Below are positions 29,428-38,810 of a stretch of 64,000 nucleotides of DNA, one piece after another (within the stretch, counting starts at the first letter, position 1; the number at the start of each line of letters is the position of its first letter). The position numbers were made by a program, and so were the translations under genes. The notes under the pieces are model-generated. The model was not told where the DNA came from. It ran no database searches and was given only the letters and a program-made list of their open reading frames with translations. The stretch comes from an uncultured Erysipelotrichaceae bacterium (lineage in GTDB: Bacteria; Bacillota_I; Bacilli_A; Erysipelotrichales; Erysipelotrichaceae), in NCBI GenBank assembly GCA_902775735.1, contig CACYNH010000005.1:1-64000 (forward strand), given 5' to 3'.

Positions 29428-31974
29428 TTACTTGTTCGGTTTGATGTAAACGTCGCGGGGCTTGGAACCCTGGGCCGGACCGATGACCCCTTCCTGCTCA
29501 AGGGCGTCGATGATTCTTGCGGCACGGTTGTAGCCGATGCCGAAGCGTCTCTGCAGAAGCGAGGTGGAAGCCTTCTGGGCTTCGATGACATATTCCTTCA
29601 CCTCTTTGAACATCGGATCTTCGGAAACGCCGATCACGCCTTCATTGCCGTCGACTCCCTCCAGCATGATGAAGTGGTCGTTGTATTCAGGCGGTCCGTA
29701 TTTCTTGACTTCGTCGGCGATTCTCGCCACTTCCTCATCGCTGATCAATACGCCCTGCACACGGATCGGCGCGCTCTGGCCGATCGGCATGTACAGCATG
29801 TCGCCGTAGCCGAGCAGGCGCTCGGCGCCGGTATGGTCGAGAATCGTGCGGGAATCGGTGCCCGAGGAAACAGAGAACGCGATACGGCTGGGAATGTTGG
29901 CCTTGATGAGACCGGTGATGACGTCAACGGAAGGACGCTGGGTGGCGACGATCAGGTGGATGCCGGCGGCACGGGCCAGCTGGGTGATACGCTGGATGGA
30001 AGTTTCGACTTCCTTTCCGGCGACCGCCATCAGGTCGGCGAGCTCATCGATAATGACGACGATGTACGGCAGCAGTTTGGGCGCCGGGGAACCGTCGGGA
30101 TTGGGCTGGCCGTTCTGGGCTTTGACCTTTTCGTTATAGACTTCAATGTTTCTTACACCGCTTGCGGAGAAGATGTTATAGCGCTCATCCATCATCTGGA
30201 CCACCACCTTGAGGGCGGCGGACGCCTGGGTCGCGTCATTGATGACCGGACCGATCAGGTGCGGAATGTTCTGATAAGGCGTGAACTCGACTTTCTTCGG
30301 GTCGATCAGCAGCATCTTCACTTCATCCGGTTTTGTCCTTAAAAGAAGCGATGTGATGATCGAGTTCATACATACGGATTTGCCTGATCCGGTGGCGCCG
30401 GCGATCAAAAGATGCGGCATCTTGTCCAGACGGCATGTGATGCAGTTGCCGAGCAGGTCTTTGCCGACAAAGAAGAGAAGCTTGCTGTCTTTCTCCTTGG
30501 CCGGAACCATGCGGACAAGCTCGCGCATGCGCACCGGCGTGCTGGCGACGTTGGGAATTTCGACGCCGACGGCGTTGCGGCCCGGGATCGGTGCTTCGAT
30601 ACGGACGTCCTTGGCAGCCAGCTGCATCTTGATGTTGTTTTCGATGGAAAGAATCCGGGAAACCTTGACGTTGGCGTCAGGGCGGATTTCAAACTGGGTG
30701 ACGGCCGGACCGATATGGGTGTCCAGGAGCTGCGCCTCGATATCGAAGTTGCGCAGGATATGGATTAACAGCTCGCCCTTCTCGGCTGCCGCCTGCTCGT
30801 TTTCAATGTTGGCGGAACTGCGGGCGACCGGATCAAGAAGCGCGTTGGCGTTGGGAAGCTTATAGGGTCCCTTGCGCCGTTTCAGCGGCGGATCCTGTTT
30901 GTTTTCCTGCGGGATCGGAACCGATTCAGGCTGGGGCTGGGGCGCGGCGGCGGCCGGAACAAGGTCCTCGATCTCTTCTGTCTGCTCTTCTGAAACAACA
31001 GGCTCTTCCTCAAAATCAATCTGATCCTGAACGTATTCAGGCTCAATGTCAGGCACAGCCGGTTTCGGACCGCCTCTGAAGACTTCATCCACGTCAATGA
31101 AGACCGACTCCTGCGAGGAGATCACCTTGCCTGGGATCTGCACAACCGGAAGATTGCGGGTGGGACCGTCAGCCGTGATATTGACAAGGGTGCGCACAAC
31201 CGGCCGTTCCGGCTCTTCATTTTCGACATAGACCGGAGCGGTCAGGATATCCATGCCGGCGGTGAACTCGCCGGTATCGTCGGCTTTGATGTTCACCATC
31301 TTCTTTTCCTTGTGCTCTTTGATCATATTCCAGAGGTTGACAGGTTCTTTGGGTTCCGGTTCCTCCTGGGGTTCAAAGCGCTCGGGATGATCGCGTCTTT
31401 CCTGTCTTGCCGGGGTTCTGAAGAAATCGCACAGCGTATGCCACGCCTTCTTGTAAACATCCAGTGAAACCAGCAGCAGCGCTGAAATGATGAACAGGAC
31501 GCAGATCACAAGGATCGTGCCGGCTCTGCCGAACAGCATTGAACTCAGCGCATATAAAAGCGCGCCGGTCAGACCGCCGGAGGGATTGACCTGAAGATCA
31601 GCCTTGAAGTAGTCCTTGAATAAGGCGATCATGTCAATAAACGGTCCCCAGCCGGTGGTGCCGTCGTGAATATCGATGAATGTGCAGAGCATGACAATGG
31701 CTGCGGCGATCAGGATGACCGGTACGGGATTCTTTTCTCTGACGCCATGGCGGCGGTTCATCACGTTCACTAACAGCATCCCGACAATCAGTCCCAGAAC
31801 AGCCCAGAACAGGTTGCCGAACAGGTATCTCTGCAGATTGAAAAGCAGGAGTCCGACAAAACCGGTTCTGAAAATGCCCATGAGGATGACAGCAGAAAGG
31901 ATCACAACAGTGATCCATTGTCTGAGCTCTTCGTTTTGTTCTTTTTTGATCTGTGCTTTTGTTTTTCTGGCCAC
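29428..31974 (-). CDS. ftsK: DNA translocase FtsK/SpoIIIE
   Basis: Septal DNA pump that moves trapped chromosome and activates Xer recombination. The 848-aa protein has four membrane segments within residues about 18-190, an acidic proline-rich linker (about 270-380), a motor domain with Walker A GATGSGKSVCMN (about 525) and Walker B IVVIIDELADLM, and the C-terminal gamma winged helix (LQRRFGIGYNRAARIID). The GTG start at 31974 has GAGGATAAA before it, 9 nt after the rnj stop, so rnj and ftsK are co-transcribed. Confidence 0.96.
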   Translation of the reverse strand: MARKTKAQIKKEQNEELRQWITVVILSAVILMGIFRTGFVGLLLFNLQRYLFGNLFWAVLGLIVGMLLVNVMNRRHGVREKNPVPVILIAAAIVMLCTFIDIHDGTTGWGPFIDMIALFKDYFKADLQVNPSGGLTGALLYALSSMLFGRAGTILVICVLFIISALLLVSLDVYKKAWHTLCDFFRTPARQERRDHPERFEPQEEPEPKEPVNLWNMIKEHKEKKMVNIKADDTGEFTAGMDILTAPVYVENEEPERPVVRTLVNITADGPTRNLPVVQIPGKVISSQESVFIDVDEVFRGGPKPAVPDIEPEYVQDQIDFEEEPVVSEEQTEEIEDLVPAAAAPQPQPESVPIPQENKQDPPLKRRKGPYKLPNANALLDPVARSSANIENEQAAAEKGELLIHILRNFDIEAQLLDTHIGPAVTQFEIRPDANVKVSRILSIENNIKMQLAAKDVRIEAPIPGRNAVGVEIPNVASTPVRMRELVRMVPAKEKDSKLLFFVGKDLLGNCITCRLDKMPHLLIAGATGSGKSVCMNSIITSLLLRTKPDEVKMLLIDPKKVEFTPYQNIPHLIGPVINDATQASAALKVVVQMMDERYNIFSASGVRNIEVYNEKVKAQNGQPNPDGSPAPKLLPYIVVIIDELADLMAVAGKEVETSIQRITQLARAAGIHLIVATQRPSVDVITGLIKANIPSRIAFSVSSGTDSRTILDHTGAERLLGYGDMLYMPIGQSAPIRVQGVLISDEEVARIADEVKKYGPPEYNDHFIMLEGVDGNEGVIGVSEDPMFKEVKEYVIEAQKASTSLLQRRFGIGYNRAARIIDALEQEGVIGPAQGSKPRDVYIKPNK

Positions 31975-31983
31975 TTTATCCTC

Positions 31984-33651
31984 TTAATCAACTGTATTGA
32001 TCTCGACGATGGCCGGCAGGATCATCGGCCTCTTGCCGGTTTCCCGCATGACATAGCGGCTGATCTTTTCCCGCGCTTCCGCCCGGCAGCCCATATTCTC
32101 ATAGCGGCCTTCCGCCACTGCCTCGTCGATTGTACGTTCCATAATACTGCCGATTTCCTTGACGATGTAATCGGCGTCTTTCAAGTATATCACACCGCGG
32201 CTCTGAACGTCGGGTCCGCCGATGATCTCTTTTGTCGCGTGGTTGATGACGATGCCGACGACGATCGCCCCGTCGGTGGAAAGCAGTTCACGGTCCTTGA
32301 GGATCATGCCGCTTTCATCAAGCTTGTCGTTGCCGTCGACCATGACGTTGTCCACCGGCACGCTGCCGAAGCTGCGGCTCAGCACGCCGTCGTTGATTTC
32401 CGTCACCTGGCCGTTGTCCATGACGATGATGGTACCTGCGTTGTAGCCCATGTCAAGGGCGATGTTGGCGTTGGCGATGAGCTGTCTGTATTCGCCTTTG
32501 ACCGGTACATAGAATTTCGGCTTCATCAGATAGATCATCATCTTGAGATCCTCTTTTGAAGCATGCATGGAGAACATTCTTCTCGAATCGACGGTCAGAA
32601 CTCTGCCGGCTTCCTTGTAGAGGTCGTCTTCCATGACCGCCTCTTCCCTTTCCGTTCCCGGAACGGCCGGAGAAGCGACGATGACGGTGTCGCTCTGGCG
32701 CAGTTCGATCTTATCATCTTCGTGGGAAGCGATTCTGTGCACCTTGCGGAAGATTGAGGAGCCGGTGCCGGCGATGATGATAATGACATTTTCCATGTCA
32801 TTGCTGAAAGAGCTCTGCGCCACTTCAAGACCGGCCGGGATGTGGTAATAGCCCAGCTTTGCCATATCGTTCATCAGTTCGCGCAGCTCGCTGTCATAGA
32901 TCATGACGCGGCGGTTGTATTTATTGGCAAGCTCGATGACTTCAATGACTCTGTAGATGTTCTGGTTGAACAGCGTGATCAGCATGCGGCCGTTGGTGTT
33001 TTCGAAATACTGCTCAATGGCCGGAGTGATTTTGTGGTTGGGGGCGCTGTGGCCTTCCCTGGTCGAGCCGACCGACTCGCACATCAGGGCCAGGACGCCG
33101 TTGGAGCCGAGGTTGGTGATGTTGGTGATGTCCATGCGGAAGGCTTCGTTCTTGGTGTCGTAGTCGACGATGAACTCACTCGAGTATACCACATAGCCGT
33201 CTTCTGTTTTGATGGCGACGCCGAAACCGTCGGCGATGGACTGGGTGGTGCCGAATGTGATGATTTCGGTTTTGTTGATTTTGAAGCGGGCATTGCGCAT
33301 GACCCGGTGGATGTTGAGGTCCCTGATCCCCGCCTTCTTCGCTTTTCTTTCGAACATTAAGGCGGTCAGCGGCGCCATATATACGGGAACTTTGGGCAGT
33401 TCCTTCAGCAGATGCGGCAATGCGGCCATCACATCGTCATGGCCATGGGTGATGAAAATACCGCGGATATTTGCCACGTTTTCTTTGAGATAGCGGAAAT
33501 CGGGAATGATCATCTCAACGCCGAGCTGATCCGTTTCCGGATATTTCATACCGCATTCCATGACGAATATATCATCATTATTCTGCACAACATACATGTT
33601 CTTGCCGTCTTCATCGAGACCGCCAAGAGCAAAAATGCGCACTTTACTCAT
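31984..33651 (-). CDS. rnj: Ribonuclease J
   Basis: Metallo-beta-lactamase family 5'-exo/endoribonuclease for mRNA decay and rRNA maturation. The 555-aa protein has the metal motif ITHGHDDVMAALPHL (about 68-82), beta-CASP segments and the C-terminal domain. J1 or J2 cannot be decided from one copy. RBS GGAGG; -10 TATAAT at 33704-33709. First gene of rnj-ftsK. Confidence 0.95.
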   Translation of the reverse strand: MSKVRIFALGGLDEDGKNMYVVQNNDDIFVMECGMKYPETDQLGVEMIIPDFRYLKENVANIRGIFITHGHDDVMAALPHLLKELPKVPVYMAPLTALMFERKAKKAGIRDLNIHRVMRNARFKINKTEIITFGTTQSIADGFGVAIKTEDGYVVYSSEFIVDYDTKNEAFRMDITNITNLGSNGVLALMCESVGSTREGHSAPNHKITPAIEQYFENTNGRMLITLFNQNIYRVIEVIELANKYNRRVMIYDSELRELMNDMAKLGYYHIPAGLEVAQSSFSNDMENVIIIIAGTGSSIFRKVHRIASHEDDKIELRQSDTVIVASPAVPGTEREEAVMEDDLYKEAGRVLTVDSRRMFSMHASKEDLKMMIYLMKPKFYVPVKGEYRQLIANANIALDMGYNAGTIIVMDNGQVTEINDGVLSRSFGSVPVDNVMVDGNDKLDESGMILKDRELLSTDGAIVVGIVINHATKEIIGGPDVQSRGVIYLKDADYIVKEIGSIMERTIDEAVAEGRYENMGCRAEAREKISRYVMRETGKRPMILPAIVEINTVD

Positions 33652-33739
33652 ATTATATTTCCTCCGTTTTCACGATTAAAAAACTGTCTTACGGCTTTTT
33701 TATATTATAGCGTAAAAAGACACGTAAAAGAACTGTGAA

Positions 33740-35179
33740 TCACAGAGCTTTTCCATCGAGTGAGAAACTGTGGACAGCGGTGATTTCGACATCGACGATC
33801 TGATCTGTCATCGAAGGATCACCCCTGAAGTTGACGAGTTTGTTTTCTTCGCTGTAGCCGCTGAGAACTTCCTCATTCTTTTTGGAAGGCCCTTCGCAGA
33901 GCACCTTCAGTGTCCTGCCAAGATAGGTCCGGTTGCGCGCTGCGGCGATGGCAGAGAGACGGTCGTTGAGGATCTGCAGTCTCTCCTTTTTCACTTCAGC
34001 CGGGATATTGTCCTCCATCCTGGCGGCGGGAGTGCCGGAGCGGGGAGAATAGACAAAGGAATAGGCAAGATCGAACTGACAGTAGTCAACCAGATCGAGG
34101 GTTGCCTGGAACTGTTCATCGGTTTCGCCCGGGAAGCCGACGATCAGGTCGGTTGTAAAGGTAATGTCGGGGATCTTCTTGCGCATATCGTCATAGAGCT
34201 TCCGGTAGCTGTCGGCCGTATAGCCGCGGTTCATCCGCTTCAGAATCTCATCCGAGCCCGACTGCACAGGCAGATGCAGGGATTTCATGATATTGGGATA
34301 TTTCACCATCGCGTCAATCGTCGTTGCGCTGTAGTCGCGGGGATGGCTGGTATAGAAACGGATTCTTTCGATGCCTGTTTCAGCGGCGCTTTCAAGCAGT
34401 GAGGTAAACCCGTCCTCCATGCCGAGATCCTTTCCGTAGGCGTTGACATTCTGGCCGAGAAGAACAGCTTCCTTTCTGCCCTCCTGCTTCAAGGCTCTGA
34501 TTTCAGCGAGGATATCCTCTTTTCTTCTGGATCTTTCCCTTCCTCTTGTATAGGGAACGATGCAGTAGGTGCAGAATTTGTCGCAGCCGTACATGATATG
34601 GACAAATCCCTTGGCGGACGCGCTTCTTCTGACCGGCAGTTCCTCGATCAGATCGCCCTCCTGGGAGAGAACTTCAATCGTTCTCTTTCCGGTGGCCATG
34701 ACTTTGACCAGCAGTTCCGGCAGCCGCCATAAGTTGTGGGTGCCGAACACCAGGTCCACCTGGGGATAGGAGCTGATGATCCTGTTGACGACAACCTCCT
34801 CCTGGGCCATGCAGCCGCACAGGCAGATAATCTGTCCGGGGTGTTTCGCCTTGACTGATTTGAGGGAGCCGATTTCACCGAAAACACGGTCTTCGGCAGC
34901 CTGGCGGATGGCGCATGTATTGAAGATCAGCACGTCGGCTTCGCTTGTGGATTCGGTCATTTCAAAGCCCATCAGTTCCAGAATGCCGGCCATTGTTTCG
35001 CCATCGCGGACATTGGCCTGACAGCCATAGGTGCGGATGTAGTATTTCTTTCCTCTGCCGATATTGACAGCGCTGTCATCCATGACAAACCGGCTGCAGC
35101 CGGCAGCGGTGTTGCGCAGGGACCTGTTTCTTTCGCGGTTCATTTCCGGCAGGATATAATCATTCTTCTTCGTTTTCAT
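33740..35179 (-). CDS. miaB: tRNA-2-methylthio-N6-dimethylallyladenosine synthase
   Basis: Radical-SAM methylthiotransferase acting on i6A37 of tRNA. The 479-aa protein has N-terminal auxiliary cluster Cys residues (YGCQANV, FNTCAIR, CLCGCMAQE), the radical SAM motif CDKFCTYC, and a C-terminal TRAM domain. The start at 35179 (MKTKKNDY) is preferred: an extended -10 (TGATATAAT, 35192-35187) ends 7 nt before this ATG and there is no Shine-Dalgarno, so the mRNA is probably leaderless. The frame is open to 35410 but crosses that promoter. Confidence 0.94.
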   Translation of the reverse strand: MKTKKNDYILPEMNRERNRSLRNTAAGCSRFVMDDSAVNIGRGKKYYIRTYGCQANVRDGETMAGILELMGFEMTESTSEADVLIFNTCAIRQAAEDRVFGEIGSLKSVKAKHPGQIICLCGCMAQEEVVVNRIISSYPQVDLVFGTHNLWRLPELLVKVMATGKRTIEVLSQEGDLIEELPVRRSASAKGFVHIMYGCDKFCTYCIVPYTRGRERSRRKEDILAEIRALKQEGRKEAVLLGQNVNAYGKDLGMEDGFTSLLESAAETGIERIRFYTSHPRDYSATTIDAMVKYPNIMKSLHLPVQSGSDEILKRMNRGYTADSYRKLYDDMRKKIPDITFTTDLIVGFPGETDEQFQATLDLVDYCQFDLAYSFVYSPRSGTPAARMEDNIPAEVKKERLQILNDRLSAIAAARNRTYLGRTLKVLCEGPSKKNEEVLSGYSEENKLVNFRGDPSMTDQIVDVEITAVHSFSLDGKAL

Positions 35180-35186
35180 GCCGTCC

Positions 35187-35195
35187 ATTATATCA
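35187..35195 (-). promoter_or_regulatory. miaB extended -10 element
   Basis: TGATATAAT, 7 nt before the ATG. No good -35 at 16-18 bp. Predicted start of transcription at or next to the A of ATG. Confidence 0.6.
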
Positions 35196-35246
35196 GAAAG
35201 AAAAGCACAGCGGCACTGTGTTGAAAAAATGAGGACGGCGCGGAAA

Positions 35247-35275
35247 TTAAAAAACCGGTCGGGCAACCGGTTTTT
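35247..35275 (-). terminator. Terminator of the ferredoxin gene
   Basis: Minus-strand AAAACCGG / CCGGTTTT stem with a TTGCCCGA loop and a T-rich tail, shortly after the stop at 35286. Confidence 0.85.
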
Positions 35276-35285
35276 AATGTGTTTC

Positions 35286-35462
35286 TTATTTCTCGGAAAT
35301 AGCAGAAACAGGGCATGTACCTGTGCAGGCGAGGCAAGTAATGCATACGTCCTCATTGCACTCGGACTTTCCATCTGCATCGAGCGAGAGAGCTGTAACA
35401 GGGCAAACACCTACACAAGCTCCGCAGCCGATGCACATATCCTTATCAACTGTTACGGGCAT
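35286..35462 (-). CDS. 2[4Fe-4S] ferredoxin
   Basis: A 58-aa low-potential electron carrier of the clostridial type. Two ligand sets are complete: CIGCGACVGVCP (about residues 10-21) and CITCLACTGTCP (about 41-52). RBS AAGGAGG lies 6 nt before the ATG. A single-gene unit ended by a strong terminator, between ymdB and miaB; typical of an anaerobe with ferredoxin-linked metabolism. Confidence 0.95.
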   Translation of the reverse strand: MPVTVDKDMCIGCGACVGVCPVTALSLDADGKSECNEDVCITCLACTGTCPVSAISEK

Positions 35463-35556
35463 GATGATCCTCCTTCGTCTGTATTATATTCCTCTTTCAG
35501 AAGTGATTCAATAATCGGGAATTTATTTTGTGAAAAATCTTAAATTCCAAACAATG

Positions 35557-36339
35557 TCAGTCACTTTGGCGGGGACGTTTCTGCATCCGGACAATACGGA
35601 TGGCGCGGTTGGTCTTTTCATCGGTCTCAATCAGGCATCCGCAGATCAGCGAAGGCCCGGCGGCCGGCGTATAGCGGCTGGGCTTCTTATAGACATAGCG
35701 GCTGATCACTTCGTCCGCGTCCCGGCCCAAGACCGAATTGAACGGACCGCACATGCCGACATCGGTGATGAAGGCGCAGCCGTCGATAATCTGCTCATCC
35801 GCGGTCTGCACATGGGTGTGGGTGCCGATCACGGCGGTCACACGGTCGGCGAAGACACGGGCAAACATCATCTTCTCTCCTGTCGACTCGCCATGCAGGT
35901 CAACGATGATCAGATCGGCGTCGATTTCAGGCAGCAGTCTGCTCATCGCTTCATACGGCGGCATTGTCACAGGCATCATGAACGCTTCGCACATGATCGA
36001 TACAACAGCGATCCGTTTGCCGCCGCACTCGGCAACGACAAAAGGAGTTCCTGCGTCGGCCGGTTCGATGTTGGCCGGTCTGACCAGGCGCGGACAAAGG
36101 TCCATGTTTTCTATGATTTCCTTTTTTGAAAAAGCGTGATTTCCGAGGGTCACGACATCGGCTCCGGCTGAAGTCAGCCGGCTGTAGATTGAAGCGGTAA
36201 TGCCTTTGCCATGGGCGGCGTTTTCGCCGTTGACGATTACAAAGTCAGCGCCGGTTTCCGCTTTCATATTGCTCAGGTTCCTGATTACGGCCTCACGGCC
36301 GCTCTTGGCGACCACGTCGCCCAGAAACAGTATTTTCAT
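35557..36339 (-). CDS. ymdB: YmdB family metallophosphoesterase
   Basis: Binuclear metal phosphodiesterase; the Bacillus homologue hydrolyses 2',3'-cyclic nucleotides. The 260-aa protein has FLGDVVAKSGREAV (Asp ligand), NGENAAHGKG (Asn/Glu), LGNHAFSKKE (Asn-His) and GTHTHVQTAD (His). RBS AAGGGAA. It follows rny in many Firmicutes, as here, but has its own promoter. Confidence 0.94.
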   Translation of the reverse strand: MKILFLGDVVAKSGREAVIRNLSNMKAETGADFVIVNGENAAHGKGITASIYSRLTSAGADVVTLGNHAFSKKEIIENMDLCPRLVRPANIEPADAGTPFVVAECGGKRIAVVSIMCEAFMMPVTMPPYEAMSRLLPEIDADLIIVDLHGESTGEKMMFARVFADRVTAVIGTHTHVQTADEQIIDGCAFITDVGMCGPFNSVLGRDADEVISRYVYKKPSRYTPAAGPSLICGCLIETDEKTNRAIRIVRMQKRPRQSD

Positions 36340-36443
36340 GAGTTCCCTTCCGGCTCAGGTTTCAAATTGTAAACAGAAGCCTCGTGAATGTCACATAAAA
36401 ATTCACGTGCCACTATCATACAGGGTTCTGAATTGGCTTGCAA
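36340..36443 (-). promoter_or_regulatory. ymdB promoter and leader
   Basis: -35 TTGCAA (36443-36438), 17-bp spacer, -10 TATGAT (36420-36415). The leader of about 70 nt holds a 7-bp hairpin with arms CGTGAAT / ATTCACG, of unknown role. Confidence 0.55.
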
Positions 36444-36558
36444 GGCTTGATCCTTGACTCTCATTGGAAACCGGACTGAACAATTCCAGCGCCATGATCA
36501 TGCATGAATACGCCTGTTCCGTGCCGCTTAAGGACTGCCGCTTTCATGCATCAAAGCG

Positions 36559-36590
36559 CAAAAAAGAGCGCCGCTTTTTCAGCGGCACTC
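36559..36590 (-). terminator. Terminator of rny
   Basis: Minus-strand stem GAGTGCCGCTG / AGCGGCGCTC with a T6 tail. Confidence 0.88.
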
Positions 36591-36604
36591 CTGTCAGTAA
36601 AGTT

Positions 36605-38158
36605 TTAACGGGCAAGTTCCTGAACCCTGACTTCGCGGATCAGAGTGACCTTGATCTGGCCCGGATAGGTCAGCTCATTTTCAATCTTCTCACGGATGTC
36701 ATGGGCGATCTTGACCATGGTGATGTCGTCAATCTTATCCGGCTTGACGAGAACCCTGACCTCACGGCCTGCCTGAATCGCGAACGCCTTTTCGACGCCG
36801 TCGAAGGAGCCGGCGATTTTTTCCAGATTCTCAAGACGGTTGATATAGCCTTCCATGGACTCATAGCGGGCGCCGGGTCTGGCGGCGGACAGTGTGTCGG
36901 CCGCGGCAACCAGAACCGCGATGATGTCCTGGGCTTCGGTATCGCCGTGGTGGCTTTCGATGGAATTGACGACGATGCTGTTTTCGCCGTATTTCTTGGC
37001 GACTCTCGCGCCGAGTTCGACGTGGGAGCCTTCCTGTTCAAAGTCGAGCGCCTTGCCGATGTCATGAAGCAGACCGGCACGCTTGGCAAGTCCCTGGTTG
37101 AGGCCGAGTTCGGCTGCCATCATGCCTGCCAGCATCGCGACTTCCATGGAATGTTCCAGACCGTTCTGGCCATAGCTGTAACGGAATCTGAGACGGCCGA
37201 TCAGTTTGACCAGCTCTTTGTTCATGCGGCCGATGCCGAGCTTGAAGATTGCGTCGTTGCCGATCTTCAGGATGGTTTCGTCGAGTTCTCTTGTGACCTT
37301 TTCCACGACTTCCTCGATTCTGCCGGGCTGGATTCTTCCGTCCTTCATCAGAATCTCAAGCGACTGCCGCGCGATTTCACGGCGGATCGGGTCGAAGCAG
37401 GAAACAGTGATGATGTCCGGTGTGTCGTCGATGATCAGATCAACGCCGGTCGCCTGTTCGATGGCTTTGATGTTGCGGCCTTCACGGCCGATGATGCGGC
37501 CCTTCATTTCCTCACTGGGCAAAGTGACTGTTGAAACGGTTCTTTCGATGGTTTCTTCCTGTGAATAGCGCTGGATTGCCAGTGAAATAATGTTTCTGGC
37601 AACATCGGCAGCCTTTGTTTCGGCTTCCTCCTGCTGTTCATGAAGATATTGAGCGATTTCTTTTTCCGTCCGCTTCTCGACGGCTTCCATAAGTTCCTTC
37701 CGGGCATCTTCCTGGCTCATGGCGGCGACTCTTTCCAGTTCCTCCACCTGCTTTCCGATGTTCTTCTGAAGTTCCTGCTCCATTTCGCTGAGTTTGTTTA
37801 GTTTGTTGTCAACGATCTTTTCTTTCTCGCTGACTTTGTTTTCTTTCTGAACCAGATTATCTTCACGGAAATTCAGACTGTCTTCACGGCGTGTGAGCGT
37901 ACGTTCCATGCCGGTCAGCCTGTCGCGCTGCGATTTGATTTCCTTTTCAGCCTGCAGCTTCATCTCATAAACCTGCTGTTTTCCGTCCAGATTTGCCTGA
38001 CGGACAGCAGTTTCCGCTTTCGAGTTAGCTTCATCAAGAATGTCGCGGGACTTTTCTTTTGCCCTGTCAAGTCCCAGCTTGCCGGCAATCAGCATAATGC
38101 CGATGCCGATCATAACACCTACAATACCAGCGAAAATGGCGGTCCCGAGATTTCCCAT
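36605..38158 (-). CDS. rny: Ribonuclease Y
   Basis: Membrane-anchored endoribonuclease that starts mRNA decay. The 517-aa protein has an N-terminal membrane helix (IFAGIVGVMIGIGIMLIAG), a long coiled coil (about 30-190), a KH domain (GRIIGREGRNIKAIEQATG), and an HD domain with LLHDIGKALD (about 355) and HHGD. The protein ends in the conserved VRVQELAR-type tail. RBS GGAGGAG. Confidence 0.97.
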   Translation of the reverse strand: MGNLGTAIFAGIVGVMIGIGIMLIAGKLGLDRAKEKSRDILDEANSKAETAVRQANLDGKQQVYEMKLQAEKEIKSQRDRLTGMERTLTRREDSLNFREDNLVQKENKVSEKEKIVDNKLNKLSEMEQELQKNIGKQVEELERVAAMSQEDARKELMEAVEKRTEKEIAQYLHEQQEEAETKAADVARNIISLAIQRYSQEETIERTVSTVTLPSEEMKGRIIGREGRNIKAIEQATGVDLIIDDTPDIITVSCFDPIRREIARQSLEILMKDGRIQPGRIEEVVEKVTRELDETILKIGNDAIFKLGIGRMNKELVKLIGRLRFRYSYGQNGLEHSMEVAMLAGMMAAELGLNQGLAKRAGLLHDIGKALDFEQEGSHVELGARVAKKYGENSIVVNSIESHHGDTEAQDIIAVLVAAADTLSAARPGARYESMEGYINRLENLEKIAGSFDGVEKAFAIQAGREVRVLVKPDKIDDITMVKIAHDIREKIENELTYPGQIKVTLIREVRVQELAR

Positions 38159-38263
38159 AGACTCTCCTCCATTTTCTAATGCTGTGAGTTTAACCCTGCT
38201 GTATTATACCCATTTCACAAGTTTTTCACAAGTGGCTTGAACAGGTATGCACAGGGCGGTGAA

Positions 38264-38758
38264 TTACAGAATGTTCACCAGCGCTCCGGCCGCCAGCCCG
38301 CACAGATAGCCGACGATCACATCCGAAGGATAATGAACTCCCAGCATCACCCGCACCGCGCATGAAACCATGCTGCAAACCAGCAGGATATACGCCGGAA
38401 TCTTTGCAAAACACATCAGGCACATGGCAATGACCACCGCCGAAAACACATGGCGGCTGGGCATTGAGCACCCCTTTGTCTGCTTGTCGAAAAAGACGTC
38501 AAGCTCATACGCCTCATAGGGACGGGGCCGGTTGATGATTTTCCTGACAAAAGTCAGCAGAAAAAACGAAACGGCCGGAATGAAAAGGATTTTCGCAAAT
38601 ACGCGGGAATCCGTGAAAAGCGCCCATACAAGCAGGACGGGATACAGCAGATACATGGCGTAAGTGAAATACATATTGAACAGGATCAGAATCTCCTGTT
38701 TTCTTTCATCCCTGCGGACTTCTGAGGTCAGTCTGTGATAAAACGCACTGTAATCCAT
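38264..38758 (-). CDS. PAP2 family membrane phosphatase
   Basis: Membrane acid phosphatase of the PAP2 type; substrates could be undecaprenyl-pyrophosphate, phosphatidic acid or phosphatidylglycerophosphate. The 164-aa protein has several membrane segments and all three motifs: KIINRPRP, SMPSRH and RVMLGVHYPSDV. Its ATG lies 7 nt after an extended -10 and has no RBS, so the mRNA is probably leaderless. It is not in an operon with pgsA, though both are in this region. Confidence 0.88.
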   Translation of the reverse strand: MDYSAFYHRLTSEVRRDERKQEILILFNMYFTYAMYLLYPVLLVWALFTDSRVFAKILFIPAVSFFLLTFVRKIINRPRPYEAYELDVFFDKQTKGCSMPSRHVFSAVVIAMCLMCFAKIPAYILLVCSMVSCAVRVMLGVHYPSDVIVGYLCGLAAGALVNIL

Positions 38759-38765
38759 GTCAGCT

Positions 38766-38774
38766 ATTATATCA
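38766..38774 (-). promoter_or_regulatory. PAP2 gene extended -10 element
   Basis: TGATATAAT, 7 nt before the ATG at 38758, immediately after the T-run of the upstream terminator. Confidence 0.6.
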
Positions 38775-38799
38775 AAAAAGAAGACAGCGGACTGTCTTC
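38774..38799 (-). terminator. Terminator of the cation exchanger gene
   Basis: Minus-strand GAAGACAG / CTGTCTTC stem with a TCCG loop and a T6 tail. The tail runs straight into the -10 of the next gene. Confidence 0.85.
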
Positions 38800-38810
38800 T
38801 CATCTTTTTG